Shown here piece after piece: positions 14,979-15,548 of a stretch of DNA of 15,548 nucleotides. Numbering within the stretch: position 1 is the stretch's first letter; each line of letters starts with the position of its first letter. Source of the stretch: Firmicutes bacterium UBA4845. GTDB taxonomy: Bacteria; Bacillota; Clostridia; Tissierellales; Sedimentibacteraceae. The notes below the pieces were generated by a model, which saw only the letters and a program-made list of their open reading frames with translations, was not told the origin of the DNA and made no database searches. The stretch spans positions 166,217 to 181,764 of the forward strand of contig DHER01000101.1 in assembly GCA_002399975.1 (NCBI GenBank), given 5' to 3'. The position numbers were made by a program, and so were the translations under genes.

Positions 14979-15260
14979 ATGGCAAAACACGACAAACAAT
15001 TCAAGCTGGATGCAGTCCAGTACTATCAGGATCATAAAGACCTTGGGCTGGTTGGCTGTGCCAGTAACTTAGGAATCAGCCAGCAGAGCCTGTCCCGTTG
15101 GAAAAAGGAACTGAAAGATTCCGGTGATATCGAGTGCCGTGGTTCCGGCAATTACTCTTCCGATGAAGAAAAGGAAATTGCCCGATTAAAACGGGAACTC
15201 CGTGATACCAGGGATGCGCTTGATGTCTTAAAAAAAGCCATCGGCATTCTGGGAAATTAA
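14979..15260 (+). CDS. IS3-family transposase OrfA
   Basis: This is a 93-residue helix-turn-helix protein. Residues ~1-50 form a Tnp_1/HTH domain (KQFKLDAVQYYQDH, SNLGISQQSLSRWKKEL) and ~62-88 a leucine-zipper-like helix (EEKEIARLKRELRDTRDALDVLKKAI), as in IS150-type OrfA. ATG 14979 has AAGGAGG eight bases upstream; the in-frame ATG at 14961 precedes that SD. It probably makes the OrfAB transposase by frameshifting at A-AAA-AAA (15230-15236). Confidence 0.9.
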   Translation: MAKHDKQFKLDAVQYYQDHKDLGLVGCASNLGISQQSLSRWKKELKDSGDIECRGSGNYSSDEEKEIARLKRELRDTRDALDVLKKAIGILGN

Positions 15261-15548
15261 CGGAAGCTGTTTACATCGAAGTTACTCAAAAGGCAGAGAA
15301 ATCAAAAGAAGATATGCGCCCTATCTCTGTCTCCGGAATGCTCAAAATCTTAGGCGTATCAAGATCAGGATACAATACATGGCTAAAACGTTTGCCATCG
15401 AACCAGAAAAAACGCAAGGAAGAAATTCAGGATAAAATACAAAAGATCTACGATGGATCGAAACAGAATTATGGAGCTCCCAAAATAACCGTAGAACTTC
15501 GCAAAAGCGGTGAGACTACCGAAAGAACCGTAAGCAAGTATATGAAGG
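15236..15548 (+). CDS. IS3-family transposase OrfB, partial
   Basis: A frame at -1 relative to OrfA is open from the A7 run (15230-15236) to the window end. The translation includes DMRPISVSGMLKILGVSRSGYNTWL and QKIYDGSKQNYGAPKITVELR, the HTH_21 region that precedes the DDE integrase domain in IS150-group OrfB. An internal ATG lies at 15314. The catalytic DDE region is outside the window, so integrity is unknown. Confidence 0.85.

Larger units (their letters stand above)
14886..15548 (+). mobile_element. IS3-family insertion sequence, left part
   Basis: This is the left portion of an IS3-family element, with orfA and the beginning of orfB in a -1 frame. The left end is not determined; the intron-like sequence stops at about 14875-14885 and a TG dinucleotide at 14886-14887 is a candidate terminus. 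The right end is outside the window. Confidence 0.7.

Noticed and set aside
1..15548. CRISPR array, tRNA or rRNA genes
   Set aside because: I saw no regularly spaced direct repeats with unique spacers, and no tRNA cloverleaf or rRNA signature sequence, on either strand.

Overview
The window is AT-rich DNA with strong AGGAGG-type ribosome binding sites, TTG starts, a T-box leader and lipobox lipoproteins. This points to a low-GC Gram-positive bacterium, most likely a member of the Clostridia; the genus is not determinable from the sequence. The last ~1.1 kb is visibly more GC-rich and carries mobile-element debris.

Layout. Positions 1-448 are non-coding except for hairpins and a doubtful mini-ORF. 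A minus-strand two-component system follows (OmpR-type regulator, then a sensor kinase coupled by an ATGA overlap), with an upstream leader that holds a 16-residue peptide ORF abutting a terminator. On the plus strand come a secreted protein with five NlpC/P60-like repeats, of which only the fourth keeps its catalytic Cys and His, and a membrane-anchored poly-gamma-glutamate (PGA) hydrolase of the PghP family. Facing them across a 15-bp perfect hairpin is a minus-strand operon: pgsB (amide ligase), pgsC (membrane partner), a 74-residue single-TM protein, and a second PghP-family protein that has lost several presumed metal/catalytic residues. No capA/pgsA gene is present. A MATE efflux gene stands alone on the plus strand.

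The right-hand part holds a four-gene amino-acid ABC importer on the minus strand (two permeases, ATPase, lipoprotein) under a clear T-box. Its specifier triplet reads TGC (Cys), its T-box UGGA fits a U73 discriminator, and the lipoprotein resembles Campylobacter CjaA, a cysteine-binding protein. All three indicate cysteine/cystine uptake. Beyond it lie a truncated integrative-element sigma-like gene, a group II intron tail (domains V and VI only), and the left part of an IS3-family element that runs off the window.

How the genes fit together. The central ~7 kb looks like a PGA synthesis, tailoring and degradation module: PgsB/PgsC make the polymer, the small TM protein and the pseudo-hydrolase occupy the positions where CapE and CapA are usually found, and the two active-looking hydrolases (NlpC/P60 and PghP types) could trim or release it. 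The adjacent two-component system is a plausible but unproven regulator.
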